Shown: piece after piece, positions 44,926-53,504 of the stretch
How positions within the stretch are numbered: position 1 is the first letter of the stretch
Layout: every line of letters begins with the position of its first letter
Origin: an uncultured Chloracidobacterium sp.
Lineage (GTDB): Bacteria; Acidobacteriota; Blastocatellia; Pyrinomonadales; Pyrinomonadaceae
Reading direction: 5' to 3'
Length of the DNA: 64,000 bases
NCBI GenBank assembly: GCA_936914845.1
Contig: CAKZGE010000001.1
Location: forward strand, 124,001 to 188,000
Position numbers and translations under genes: made by a program
The notes under the pieces: model-generated
Database searches by the model: none
Seen by the model: only the letters and a program-made list of their open reading frames with translations
What the model was told of the DNA's origin: nothing

Positions 44926-45852
44926 ATGCATCGAAACAACGACGAATACTGGCATATAATCCAAGCAAAAAAGCAGCAGAACGACATCGAGACAGTTTTT
45001 TCGATCGTCAGGTCTGCGGCCATTGAACCCGTCCTGTTAAAAGGCTGGGCGATAGGACGCTTTTACCCTGCCGGGCGACACAGATATTCAACCGATGTTG
45101 ATATTGCGGTCGCATCCAAAGACTACGACAACCTTAAAAATTGCATAACGCATGCCGATCTTAGATCGACCGTAGTAGATATGCATTCGGGGCTTCGAAA
45201 GCTGGACCTTTCCACGTGGGAGGATCTTTTCGAACGGTCGAAATTGATCGATATGAATGGCACCGCCGTGCGTGTGCTTTCGGATGAGGACAACCTGCGG
45301 TGCGTTTGCATACATTGGCTCGCGGATGGCGGGAACGATCGGGAAAGACTTTGGGATATCTATTACGGCGTAAATAACCGCTCGCCTAATTTCGATTGGC
45401 AAAAGTTTTTTGACCCTGCCGGGCCGGTCAGAACAGAGTGGCTGAAAATTTCGATCGCCCTGGCGGCAAAATACCTTGATCTGGACACCACGCGTTTGCC
45501 CTTTGACGCATCTGCAGAGATCATTCCCAATTGGGTCATCAAAACATTAGAAAAAGAGTGGAAAAGCGGTGTGAAACTCGGAGCTCTGCATCTGAGCCTC
45601 AACGACCCGGGAGAATTGTGGCGCCAGATCATTAAGCGCATCCCGCCAAATGCGATACAATCGACTGTCGAGGCCGAGGCGAGGTTTGATGGTTCAATGC
45701 GGTTGCCGCTGCAGATCCGCAGTATATTTCGCCGCATTTCCCCATCATTTCAAAGGGTCTTTTATACAAATCCGATCCGCATAATCTTTAATGGTCTCAG
45801 AAAAAACAGAAATGATAACACTGGCGATCGAATCGGCGATCAAAGGCGGTAG
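44926..45852 (+). CDS. Nucleotidyltransferase-family protein (NTP_transf_5-like)
   Basis: 308 residues. VLLKGWAIGRFYPAGRHRYSTDVDIAV carries the polymerase-beta-like fold signature with Asp-x-Asp (TDVDIAV), as in the uncharacterised nucleotidyltransferase family PF14907. Members recur beside HprK-like kinases and PqqD proteins, including in some lasso-peptide and exopolysaccharide clusters, but their reaction is not established. The gene overlaps the tsaB frame at its 3' end. The first ATG sits right after a terminator hairpin and has no SD, so expression may be low or regulated. Confidence 0.75.
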   Translation: MHRNNDEYWHIIQAKKQQNDIETVFSIVRSAAIEPVLLKGWAIGRFYPAGRHRYSTDVDIAVASKDYDNLKNCITHADLRSTVVDMHSGLRKLDLSTWEDLFERSKLIDMNGTAVRVLSDEDNLRCVCIHWLADGGNDRERLWDIYYGVNNRSPNFDWQKFFDPAGPVRTEWLKISIALAAKYLDLDTTRLPFDASAEIIPNWVIKTLEKEWKSGVKLGALHLSLNDPGELWRQIIKRIPPNAIQSTVEAEARFDGSMRLPLQIRSIFRRISPSFQRVFYTNPIRIIFNGLRKNRNDNTGDRIGDQRR

Positions 45853-46459
45853 CGTCGCCATTTTAGACGACAAGGTCACATTGGCTGCGTTGGCCGCCGA
45901 CAGCGCGGCTTCAAGGGCCGAAGACCTGTTAACATCGATCGCGAACGTGCTGAATTCGGCTTCCGTAGAAATGGGGGCCATCGGGTCGATCGTCGTCTCG
46001 GCCGGACCGGGAAGTTTTACCGGTATCCGCATTGGAATGGCTACCGCAATGGGATTGAGCATGGCTATTGGGTGTCGATTGTGTTCCGTTTCTGTAATGG
46101 ATTCGATCTATGCAACGTTCGGAGCCGGTGAAACCTCAATGGTCGTGGTGCCGATGGGAAAGAACGATGCGTGTTGGCAGCTCTTCGAAGCAGGGATAGC
46201 GGGAAGTCCGGCGGCGGACGACGCAGATAAGATCCCGGACATTGCAGCCGAACACTTATCCAAAGGACAAAAGATCCTCATCTATCCGACCCTGGCGGCC
46301 AGTTTCGCTGCCGAATTAGCCGATTATGAGATCGTTGGAACAGGTCGCGACCTGGCATCGACTATAGCGATGTACGCAATGACCGCGGCGGAAAAGGAGT
46401 CGGGGCCGATCTACGTTCAGCACAGTCGATATCAGGCTGCCGTGCCATCAAACACGTGA
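45812..46459 (+). CDS. tsaB: tRNA threonylcarbamoyladenosine biosynthesis protein TsaB
   Basis: 215 residues, ASKHA fold. The N-terminal MITLAIES matches the usual TsaB start and GPGSFTGIRIGMATAMGL is the family signature. TsaB pairs with TsaD and TsaE to make the t6A37 modification of ANN-decoding tRNAs. The ATG at 45791 is an alternative; both lie inside the upstream gene's 3' end. The rimI-like gene starts in its last codon, a common tsaB-rimI arrangement. Confidence 0.9.
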   Translation: MITLAIESAIKGGSVAILDDKVTLAALAADSAASRAEDLLTSIANVLNSASVEMGAIGSIVVSAGPGSFTGIRIGMATAMGLSMAIGCRLCSVSVMDSIYATFGAGETSMVVVPMGKNDACWQLFEAGIAGSPAADDADKIPDIAAEHLSKGQKILIYPTLAASFAAELADYEIVGTGRDLASTIAMYAMTAAEKESGPIYVQHSRYQAAVPSNT

Positions 46460-46932
46460 AAGAATTCAAATGCCGCAAAATGAGGCCCGACGACATCGCC
46501 GCGGTGATAGATATTGCCGGCGATCTCGGACTTAGCTATTGGTCCAGGGCCGACTATATCGATGAGGCAAGCCGGAACGATTCGATCTCCCTGGTAATGG
46601 CAAATGCGGAAGAATTGGTGGTCGGATTTATCGTGGGACGCATTGTTCCGGGAAATACCGAGGCAAGCAAGGACGCCGAAATATACAATATAGGTGTCGT
46701 CGAAGATCAGCAGAGAAGGGCTTTGGGCAGCTACCTGCTTCGGCAGTTTTTGGCGCGATGTGCAAAAGCAGAGGTTTCGTCGCTATGGCTTGACGTCAGG
46801 ATCTCGAACCTAAAGGCAATAAGATTTTACCGCAAACACGGGTTCGTCGATACAGCCACAAGGCCAGGTTTTTACAGCCATCCGGCGGAAGACGGCATCT
46901 TGATGGAGCTGGTCGATGTTAAAGCTTTGTGA
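46456..46932 (+). CDS. rimI: Ribosomal protein S18-alanine N-acetyltransferase (RimI-like)
   Basis: 158-residue GNAT acetyltransferase. The acetyl-CoA-binding motif A appears as NIGVVEDQQRRALGSYLL (the R/Q-x-x-G/A-x-G/A pattern is slightly altered: QQRRALG) and motif B as NLKAIRFYRKHGFVD. RimI acetylates the N-terminal alanine of ribosomal protein S18. GTG start overlapping the tsaB stop (GTGA). The neighbour supports the call; a generic GNAT is the alternative. Confidence 0.82.
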   Translation: MKEFKCRKMRPDDIAAVIDIAGDLGLSYWSRADYIDEASRNDSISLVMANAEELVVGFIVGRIVPGNTEASKDAEIYNIGVVEDQQRRALGSYLLRQFLARCAKAEVSSLWLDVRISNLKAIRFYRKHGFVDTATRPGFYSHPAEDGILMELVDVKAL

Positions 46933-47048
46933 CGGAAAACTTCGCAAAATGCTTGAATGTGGAGGCTAGTTACGTTAAGATTTTACTTACGCCGACAAAT
47001 CATCTTTATCCGATCTGCGGTGGAAAAACTTTGAAAGTGAGGAAGAAA

Positions 47049-47285
47049 ATGCTTATGGACCTTTCAACTTCTGATCACGCACGTGACGAATTGATCAAGA
47101 CAAACCCGGCTTTTCGCGAATTGGTGCATCAACACCAGAATTACGAACAAAGATTATCAGAATTGGCCAACCTGAACTATCCAAGCGATGACGAACAGCT
47201 AGAAGAACACACCCTCAAAAAGAAGAAACTTTTGGTAAAAGATGAGATCCATTCGATGCTCACTGATTATCACCAAACACATTAA
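47049..47285 (+). CDS. YdcH-like (DUF465) small helical protein
   Basis: 78 residues from the ATG at 47049, supported by a GAGGAAG SD; the frame is open to 46929 but the added 40 residues are atypical. The protein is two charged helices (DHARDELIKTNPAFRELVHQHQNYEQRL and LEEHTLKKKKLLVKDEIHSML) joined by a short loop, the hairpin typical of the YdcH/DUF465 family. The function is unknown. Confidence 0.72.
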   Translation: MLMDLSTSDHARDELIKTNPAFRELVHQHQNYEQRLSELANLNYPSDDEQLEEHTLKKKKLLVKDEIHSMLTDYHQTH

Positions 47286-47307
47286 GTATCCTTTGTAAAT
47301 ATTGTAA

Positions 47308-47329
47308 GAGCGGCTTTTAGGAGCCGCTC
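47308..47329 (+). terminator. Hairpin after the YdcH-like gene
   Basis: GAGCGGCT (47308-47315) pairs with AGCCGCTC (47322-47329). The tract after it (GTATTATTTA) is only moderately T-rich. The stop of the convergent propeller gene lies in the hairpin loop. Confidence 0.5.
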
Positions 47330-48462
47330 GTATTATTTACGGCACACTTATCCATAGTGTAGATCAAAACCGAAGAACCGTTGACAAAAATAATGTCGGT
47401 GCCGCTCATGATCGGTGTTTGGCGGAGAAAATTGCGCTCGGCGAGTTCTGAACGAGCGAGGATCCGGCCTTTCTTCGGTTCCAGCAAAAATATCGATCTT
47501 TCGCCATACACGAGCAAAGCTATCGAACTACCATTTTCGCTTACTCCTTCGACAATACGGCCCGGCATTCTGCGTTTCCAAACAACATCGCCATTGTAGC
47601 CCCAGATCGAATAAAGAAAATTATCATAAGAACCGGCGAGCACCCCATTTTTTGTATCCGTAATATAAGAAATGGCTCCGCCGCTCTTGAACTTCCATAC
47701 TACGGCCCCGGACGTCGGGTCGAACAATGTCAAGTTTCCGCGTTCGTCGCCAATAAAGAGCTTTCCGGTTTCGGGGCGATGCAGAGACGTGATCGCCGCA
47801 CCGGCAACTAGCCTGGCGGTCTGCTTGCCCTCGGCATCGAGCGTCACCGCGATATTTCCTTTGAGCGGTATCACGACCCCATCAGGCGAAAAAATCGACG
47901 CCGAACTTGGCTCGGAGCCAAGCTTATTGACCCATTGCTGTTCGCCGCTGTCAGCAATAAACGCGGAAACGTCGCCTTGAGCAGATACGGCAAATATTGA
48001 ATTTTTAACGATACCCAGCGAAAAATTGTCCGAAGGCGGCAATTTCGCGATCCAATTTGTAACACCCGTTTGTTTGCTTAACGAGCGGAGTGTAGATGCG
48101 GACGGGTCATTTTCCGCCGCTCCCCTTGAATTAGTAATTACATAGACAGCGCTTGAACCGGACGCGATGGGGGCAGCGGGCAGTCCGCCCAATTCGCTCT
48201 TCCATAGAATTTGTCCCGTCGCCATTTCCAACCCCTGTACGATCCCGTTTTCTGTCATCACAACTATTTTGTCGTTATCGGACGCAGAATATGACGCGAT
48301 CGGGGCTTCCAATTCGATAGAGGAACACGGTTTAAGAGCCGAAGAACCCGAATCCGGTTTCTTTTCCTTATTTTGGGCAAATATTGGCCGATGGATCGAG
48401 CCGCTAGCCAAAAGAGCGAGGGCTGCCAGCAGCAGTTGAGAAATAGTTAAGAAAGTACGCAC
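47317..48462 (-). CDS. Exported PQQ-type beta-propeller protein
   Basis: 381 residues from a GTG at 48462, where a signal peptide begins (MRTFLTISQLLLAALALLA, cleaved near IFAQ). The mature part has repeated propeller blades with PQQ-like motifs: MATGQILWKSELGG, SGEQQWVNKL, TSGAVVWKFKSGG, YNGDVVWKRRM. It resembles BamB/PQQ-like repeat proteins, often scaffolds in the periplasm. The frame is open back to 48582, overlapping the ssb start, but without a signal peptide there. It diverges from ssb. Confidence 0.78.
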   Translation of the reverse strand: MRTFLTISQLLLAALALLASGSIHRPIFAQNKEKKPDSGSSALKPCSSIELEAPIASYSASDNDKIVVMTENGIVQGLEMATGQILWKSELGGLPAAPIASGSSAVYVITNSRGAAENDPSASTLRSLSKQTGVTNWIAKLPPSDNFSLGIVKNSIFAVSAQGDVSAFIADSGEQQWVNKLGSEPSSASIFSPDGVVIPLKGNIAVTLDAEGKQTARLVAGAAITSLHRPETGKLFIGDERGNLTLFDPTSGAVVWKFKSGGAISYITDTKNGVLAGSYDNFLYSIWGYNGDVVWKRRMPGRIVEGVSENGSSIALLVYGERSIFLLEPKKGRILARSELAERNFLRQTPIMSGTDIIFVNGSSVLIYTMDKCAVNNTSGS

Positions 48463-48497
48463 AAAAAATTTCGTTGGCTTAAAGATTATTCTAGCAC

Positions 48498-48526
48498 TTG
48501 ACGCATTTACTTGATGAATGTAATAT
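48498..48526 (+). promoter_or_regulatory. Promoter of ssb
   Basis: TTGACG (48498-48503), a 17-base spacer and TAATAT (48521-48526); leader of about 43 bases with an AAGGAG SD before the ATG at 48576. Confidence 0.65.
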
Positions 48527-48575
48527 CCGAAAAGTTTACAGCCATAGTTAGTTCTAAGGAGAATCCAGCATTTAA

Positions 48576-49052
48576 ATGTCATTCAATAAAGTTACACTTA
48601 TCGGAAATTTGGGCCGCGACCCCGAACTTCGCTATACGCCGCAGGGAACTGCAGTATGCAATTTCTCGATAGCGACGAACGAAAAACGCCGCGACCGCTC
48701 GGGCGAATTTCAGGATATAACCACATGGTTTCGAGTCACTCTTTGGGGACAGCAGGCGGAAAATGCCGCGAAATATCTTGCAAAGGGTCGCCAGGTCTAT
48801 ATTGAGGGCCGTCTAAAGCTTGAAGAATGGAAGGACAAGGACGGGAATAACCGTTTTACCTTGGACGTCACAGCGTCTGAAATGCAATTTTTGAGCGGGG
48901 CTCGAGACGAAGAATATCACGGTGAAAGCACGGGCGGCGGTATGCCGGACTACGCTGGTCCGGCGAACAGCGGATCTTCCTCGGGCGGTTCGTCCGCTTC
49001 GGCGAGCGATTTTGCTCCGCCGGCGTCCGCAGATGATGATATACCCTTTTAG
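48576..49052 (+). CDS. ssb: Single-stranded DNA-binding protein
   Basis: 158 residues. The OB-fold domain (1-110) begins with SFNKVTLIGNLGRDPELRYTPQGTAVCNFSIA and continues with TTWFRVTLWGQQAENAAKYL and YIEGRLKLEEW, all typical of bacterial SSB. A Gly/Ser-rich linker leads to the acidic tip DDDIPF, the peptide that recruits DNA repair and replication partners. Length is normal. Confidence 0.96.
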   Translation: MSFNKVTLIGNLGRDPELRYTPQGTAVCNFSIATNEKRRDRSGEFQDITTWFRVTLWGQQAENAAKYLAKGRQVYIEGRLKLEEWKDKDGNNRFTLDVTASEMQFLSGARDEEYHGESTGGGMPDYAGPANSGSSSGGSSASASDFAPPASADDDIPF

Positions 49053-49071
49053 ACAAGGATCAAACCAAATA

Positions 49072-49103
49072 AAAAGCCGCTGTTCTATTGGACAACGGCT
49101 TTT
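49072..49103. terminator. Bidirectional terminator between ssb and accA
   Basis: AAAAGCCG (49072-49079) pairs with CGGCTTTT (49096-49103); the inner TGTTC and GGACA extend the stem. T-rich on both strands. Confidence 0.8.
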
Positions 49104-49132
49104 AACTTTTTATCGAGGGCGTCGAAAGCGGA

Positions 49133-49960
49133 TCATTGCCACGCTCCCATTTTGCGGAACTTTTGAAATCTGTCTTTTACAAGGGTCTCTGGCTCGGTCC
49201 TCTCGATCTGCCGAAGATTTTTTACCAGCCTCTCGCGCAAATGATCCGCAATGCCCGTAAATTCTGCGGCTTCTTCGCCATCAGCGACGCTCCACAATTC
49301 CGGCTCAGCTATTACCTCATCGATCAAGCCAAACTTTTTAAGGTCGCCCGCGGTTAGACGCAAAGCATCAGCCGCAAGGTCTGCCTTGGTCGAATCCTTC
49401 CACAAAATAGCGGCACACCCCTCCGGTGTGATGACCGAATATACGGCATTTTCCATCATCAACACCCGATCACCGACTCCGATCGCCAACGCCCCACCGG
49501 AACCGCCTTCGCCCAATATAACGATGATGATGGGCACCCGCAGCCCGGCCATTTCCCTTAAGTTGAAAGCGATCGCTTCGGCTTGGCCGCGCTCTTCGGC
49601 ATCAATGCCGGGATAAGCCCCCGGCGTATCCACAAAAGATATTATCGGCCGGTTGAATTTTTCCGCCAATTTCATAACACGCAAGGCTTTACGATAGCCT
49701 TCGGGTTTTGGCATCCCGAAATTTCGAAACTGGCGTTGGTTCAGGTCGCGGCCTTTCTGTTCGCCGATAACGACGACCTCTTTCCCATCCAGTCTTGCAA
49801 AACCGCAAACCATTGCCGGGTCGTCTGCATAGCGCCGATCCCCGTGGACCTCGGTAAAGTCCGTAAAGACGCTCGAAAAGAGATCCAGAGCATACGGACG
49901 ATCCGGATTGCGAGCGGTCTGCACACGTTCAAAAGCCGTTTTGGCTGTTTCATTTGCCAT
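49133..49960 (-). CDS. accA: Acetyl-CoA carboxylase carboxyltransferase subunit alpha
   Basis: 275 residues. ClpP/crotonase-like carboxyltransferase fold with GDRRYADDPAMVCGFA, FVDTPGAYPGIDAEERGQAEAI and ILGEGGSGGALAIGVGD. It transfers carboxyl from biotin to acetyl-CoA, forming malonyl-CoA with AccD (not in the window). It is shorter than E. coli AccA (319), mainly from a missing N-terminal helical part, as in several phyla. It follows dnaE on the same strand after 9 bases; a dnaE-accA neighbourhood is also seen in enterobacteria. Confidence 0.95.
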   Translation of the reverse strand: MANETAKTAFERVQTARNPDRPYALDLFSSVFTDFTEVHGDRRYADDPAMVCGFARLDGKEVVVIGEQKGRDLNQRQFRNFGMPKPEGYRKALRVMKLAEKFNRPIISFVDTPGAYPGIDAEERGQAEAIAFNLREMAGLRVPIIIVILGEGGSGGALAIGVGDRVLMMENAVYSVITPEGCAAILWKDSTKADLAADALRLTAGDLKKFGLIDEVIAEPELWSVADGEEAAEFTGIADHLRERLVKNLRQIERTEPETLVKDRFQKFRKMGAWQ

Positions 49961-49969
49961 ACATTTTTT

Positions 49970-52900
49970 CTAATTGATCCATTCGATCACGCATCCTTTT
50001 GCTCTAAGATCAGCTTCCAGCATTCTTGAACCGGCGACGCGAATTCCTTGAGTATCCATTTTTACATCAACACCGCCGAGCGGCAAATTGAGGACGACAC
50101 CACATTGGCCCTGATTTTTACCAAAAATGGTCAAAAGGTCATATAAATAGTTTTCGTCAACGCCTTCTGAGGGGAGTTGTATGAAAAGTTCCCTGGCCGA
50201 ACGCGACTGTGCCTCTACCAACGACCGCACACCACTGACGATGAATGTAATTTCGTTGCCCTCGTTCGCCTCGACTCGGCCTTCGACTATGACAAGCTCG
50301 TCATTTTTCAACTTCTCGGCAAATTTCCCATAAGCTTCTGCCCAGATCAGACATTTAACTCCGGTAGATTGATCTTCCAACCGAAAAATACCAAAACGAT
50401 TGCCTTTTTTACTATATTTCACCTGCAATCCGGAGATTATTCCCGCGATGGTCAATTGGTCCCCGGCGGCGATCTCTTCATAATCACCAATATTTTTGAT
50501 CTTAAGCCGCGACAGGACGCTCACAAAATCGTCCAAAGGATGAACGGAGAGATAGAAACCGACCGCGGATCTTTCCATCAGAGATATATGAGCTTGAGAC
50601 CACGGCTCAACATCGGGCAAGCTTTCATCCGAAGTGGTTTCTGCTCCCCCGCCAAAAAGGTCGGTCTGTCCGTTTTGCGAATCATTCCAGCTCTTCTGAG
50701 CAAAAGCCAATGCTCCATCGATCCCTGCAAAAAGCTTTGCGCGCCAAGAATTGATCGAAACAGTTTCAGGTTTCAAAGAATCGAACGCTCCGGCCGAGAT
50801 AAGGCTTTCAAGGCCGCGTTTACCAATCGCTCCTTGATCTATTCGAGAAGCAAAATCGTAAAGGGAAGTGAACCTTCCGGCACGTCGTGCCTCGACAACG
50901 GCCCTGACTGTGGTTCCGCCAATTCCTTTTATAGCGTTGAGTCCGAAGCGAACCGAATCATCGGCGGGCGTAAAGCTGTCGCCGCTCTCATTAACATCCG
51001 GCGGCAGCAAATTTAGCCCCATCGCCTTCAATTCCGTTGAGTATTTATAGACCTTCGCGCTGTCATCGGCTTCGTGCGAAAGAACAGCAGAAATGAAATA
51101 CGCGGGGAAATGAGATTTCAAATAGCCGGTCTGAAAAGCTAAGTATGCATACGCGATACTGTGACTTCGGTTAAATCCGTAATCGGCAAATTGGGCCATC
51201 AGGTGAAAGATCTCTTCTGCCTTTGTCCGGTCGATCCTATTCTCAACCGCTCCGCTGACAAATTTGACCTGCTCTTTGGCCATGTCCTCGCGTTTCTTTT
51301 TGCCCATCGCCCGACGCATCATATCGGCTTCGCCAAGCGTATAACCGGCGAGCTTTTGAGCCAACTGCATGATCTGTTCCTGATACACAAGCACACCGTA
51401 GGTGTTATTAAGGATCTCTTCCATCTCCGGGACCAAATACCGCACTTTCTTCTCGCCCCGATGCCGCTGAATGAAGTCTTCGATCATCCCGCCGTCGATC
51501 GGACCGGGGCGATACAGAGCGTTCAGTGCCGAAAGATCCTCGAGTTCCTTGGGCTTCAACCGCCGGCAAATATCCTGCATACCGGAGGATTCGAATTGAA
51601 AGACGGCGTCTGTCCGGCCTTCGCCGAAAAGTTCCATGGTCTTTTCATCGTTTAGCGGTATCGTGCTCCAATCGATCTCAATTCCTTTCTTATCCCGAAT
51701 GGATTCGAGGCAATCATTGATGATGGTAAGCGTTGTCAAAGCCAAAAAGTCCATCTTCAACATGCCGACCTTTTCGAGATCGGTCATGGAATATTGGCTC
51801 GTCAATTCATTCTTGGATGACATTGCTACCGGTACTATCTCGTGCAGCGGCTTTGGCGAGATCACAACCCCGGCGGCGTGCACGGACGAATGGCGAGAAC
51901 ACCCTTCTAAACGGAGGGCCAGATCAATAAGGTCTTTGATCTTCGGATCGGAAGAATGCGCGGCTTTTAACTCCGGAACCTGTTCTAAAGCCTGGGAAAT
52001 ACTGACATTTCTGCCGCGAACGGGCGGCGGGATAAGTTTAGCTATCTTTTCGACGTCCCCGTAAGGAATGTTCAAAGCTCGGCCGACGTCCTTAATCGCC
52101 GCTTTGGAAGCCATCGTTCCGAAAGTGATGATCTGGCAAACAGATTCACGCCCGTAAACATTGCTGACATGATTAATGACATCGCCGCGACCTCGGATAC
52201 AGAAATCGATATCTATATCGGGCATGGAGACACGTTCCGGATTAAGAAAGCGTTCGAAAAGCAGGTCGTATTGAAGCGGGTCGATGCCGGTGATGCCGAG
52301 ACAATATGCTACCAGCGACCCGGCTGCCGATCCGCGGCCCGGCCCAACCGGAATATCTTTATCAATAGCGTACTTGATGAAATCCCAAACGATCAGAAAA
52401 TAGCCTTCGTAGCCCATTTTCTCAATGATCTGCATCTCAAGTTCGAGACGCTTGGCATATTCATCGTAAGAATAACGAAGCATTCCCGCCGCCTGCATTC
52501 CGGAAAGCACCGTTTCCTTCCGGTGCTCCAACCCATCCCAGGCCATTTTTTCAAAATATTCGACCAATGTTTCACAACCGGATTCCGGCGGGATAGGATA
52601 TTTAGGAAGCGTCAATTCTTCGCCTATCGGCAGTTTCACCAGACATTGTTCTGCGATCTTGACTGTATTTTCAAGAGCTTCCGGATAGGTAGAACCGAAG
52701 ATCTCCCACATCTCATCAGCCGAACGCAAGTAATGTTTGTCTGACGGCATTGAAAGCCGCCCCTCACTGAACGGACGCCCATCACCGATGCAAAGCAATA
52801 TCTCGTGAGCCTTAACATCGTCGCTGTTAAGATAGTGGACCGCATTTGCGGCGACCAAAGGAATGCCGGTCTGCTTTGAGATCTGCGCCATTTCGGCGTT

Positions 52901-53488
52901 GTGTTCGCCATCGGAGCCTACGCCATGATCAAATATCTCGAGATAAAAATTTTCCTTGCCGAAAATGTCCCGAAGTTGTAGGGTTGCCTGAAGTGCTTTA
53001 TCTTTTTCACCCTGTCTGAGATAGTGTGAAATTGAACCATTGCGGCCGCCGGAAAGAGCAATTATATCGCTGCTGTGAGCAGCCAATAACTCCAGATCTA
53101 TCCTTGGTTTATAATGAAAACCCTCAGTAAATGCTTTAGATGCCAAATAGACCAGATTATTATACCCGGTAAAATTTTTGGCCAGTAGAACCAGATCGTA
53201 ATAGGGACGCTCGCCGGAACTGACCGCCGAGGCTTTATCAAGCATCGACCCGCTTGCCACGTATGCATGATAACCGAGGATGGGCCGGATGCCCGCATAT
53301 TTTAGCTCGTTGTAGAAAGATACAGCACCGTACATGTTGCCGTAGTCCGTGATCGCACAGGCCTGCATCTCGAATTCGCCCAGCTTTTTTGACAACGACT
53401 TGAGTTGGATTGTGCTCTGCAAAAGGCTATAATCGGTATGCAGATGCAGATGTACAAAATCCCTCGGCTTGAAGATCGGTTTATCCAT
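49970..53488 (-). CDS. dnaE: DNA polymerase III subunit alpha
   Basis: 1172 residues, the replicative C-family polymerase. The N-terminal PHP domain starts with FVHLHLHTDYSLLQS; the palm has GPGRGSAAGSLVAYCLGI and the catalytic PDIDIDFC; helix-hairpin-helix and OB-fold (LTIAGIISGLQVKY) regions follow. The start is the ATG at 53488; a TTG three codons upstream is less likely. The start is 16 bases from that of the divergent miaB. On the minus strand TAAAAT ends eight bases before the ATG, so the message may be almost leaderless. Confidence 0.96.
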   Translation of the reverse strand: MDKPIFKPRDFVHLHLHTDYSLLQSTIQLKSLSKKLGEFEMQACAITDYGNMYGAVSFYNELKYAGIRPILGYHAYVASGSMLDKASAVSSGERPYYDLVLLAKNFTGYNNLVYLASKAFTEGFHYKPRIDLELLAAHSSDIIALSGGRNGSISHYLRQGEKDKALQATLQLRDIFGKENFYLEIFDHGVGSDGEHNAEMAQISKQTGIPLVAANAVHYLNSDDVKAHEILLCIGDGRPFSEGRLSMPSDKHYLRSADEMWEIFGSTYPEALENTVKIAEQCLVKLPIGEELTLPKYPIPPESGCETLVEYFEKMAWDGLEHRKETVLSGMQAAGMLRYSYDEYAKRLELEMQIIEKMGYEGYFLIVWDFIKYAIDKDIPVGPGRGSAAGSLVAYCLGITGIDPLQYDLLFERFLNPERVSMPDIDIDFCIRGRGDVINHVSNVYGRESVCQIITFGTMASKAAIKDVGRALNIPYGDVEKIAKLIPPPVRGRNVSISQALEQVPELKAAHSSDPKIKDLIDLALRLEGCSRHSSVHAAGVVISPKPLHEIVPVAMSSKNELTSQYSMTDLEKVGMLKMDFLALTTLTIINDCLESIRDKKGIEIDWSTIPLNDEKTMELFGEGRTDAVFQFESSGMQDICRRLKPKELEDLSALNALYRPGPIDGGMIEDFIQRHRGEKKVRYLVPEMEEILNNTYGVLVYQEQIMQLAQKLAGYTLGEADMMRRAMGKKKREDMAKEQVKFVSGAVENRIDRTKAEEIFHLMAQFADYGFNRSHSIAYAYLAFQTGYLKSHFPAYFISAVLSHEADDSAKVYKYSTELKAMGLNLLPPDVNESGDSFTPADDSVRFGLNAIKGIGGTTVRAVVEARRAGRFTSLYDFASRIDQGAIGKRGLESLISAGAFDSLKPETVSINSWRAKLFAGIDGALAFAQKSWNDSQNGQTDLFGGGAETTSDESLPDVEPWSQAHISLMERSAVGFYLSVHPLDDFVSVLSRLKIKNIGDYEEIAAGDQLTIAGIISGLQVKYSKKGNRFGIFRLEDQSTGVKCLIWAEAYGKFAEKLKNDELVIVEGRVEANEGNEITFIVSGVRSLVEAQSRSARELFIQLPSEGVDENYLYDLLTIFGKNQGQCGVVLNLPLGGVDVKMDTQGIRVAGSRMLEADLRAKGCVIEWIN

Positions 53489-53504
53489 TTTCTGCAATTT
53501 TAAT

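Noticed and set aside
42889..45852. Lasso-peptide cluster
   Set aside because: HprK-like, PqqD and nucleotidyltransferase genes recall one, but no asparagine-synthetase-like cyclase or transglutaminase-like protease is present and the tails are Cys-rich.
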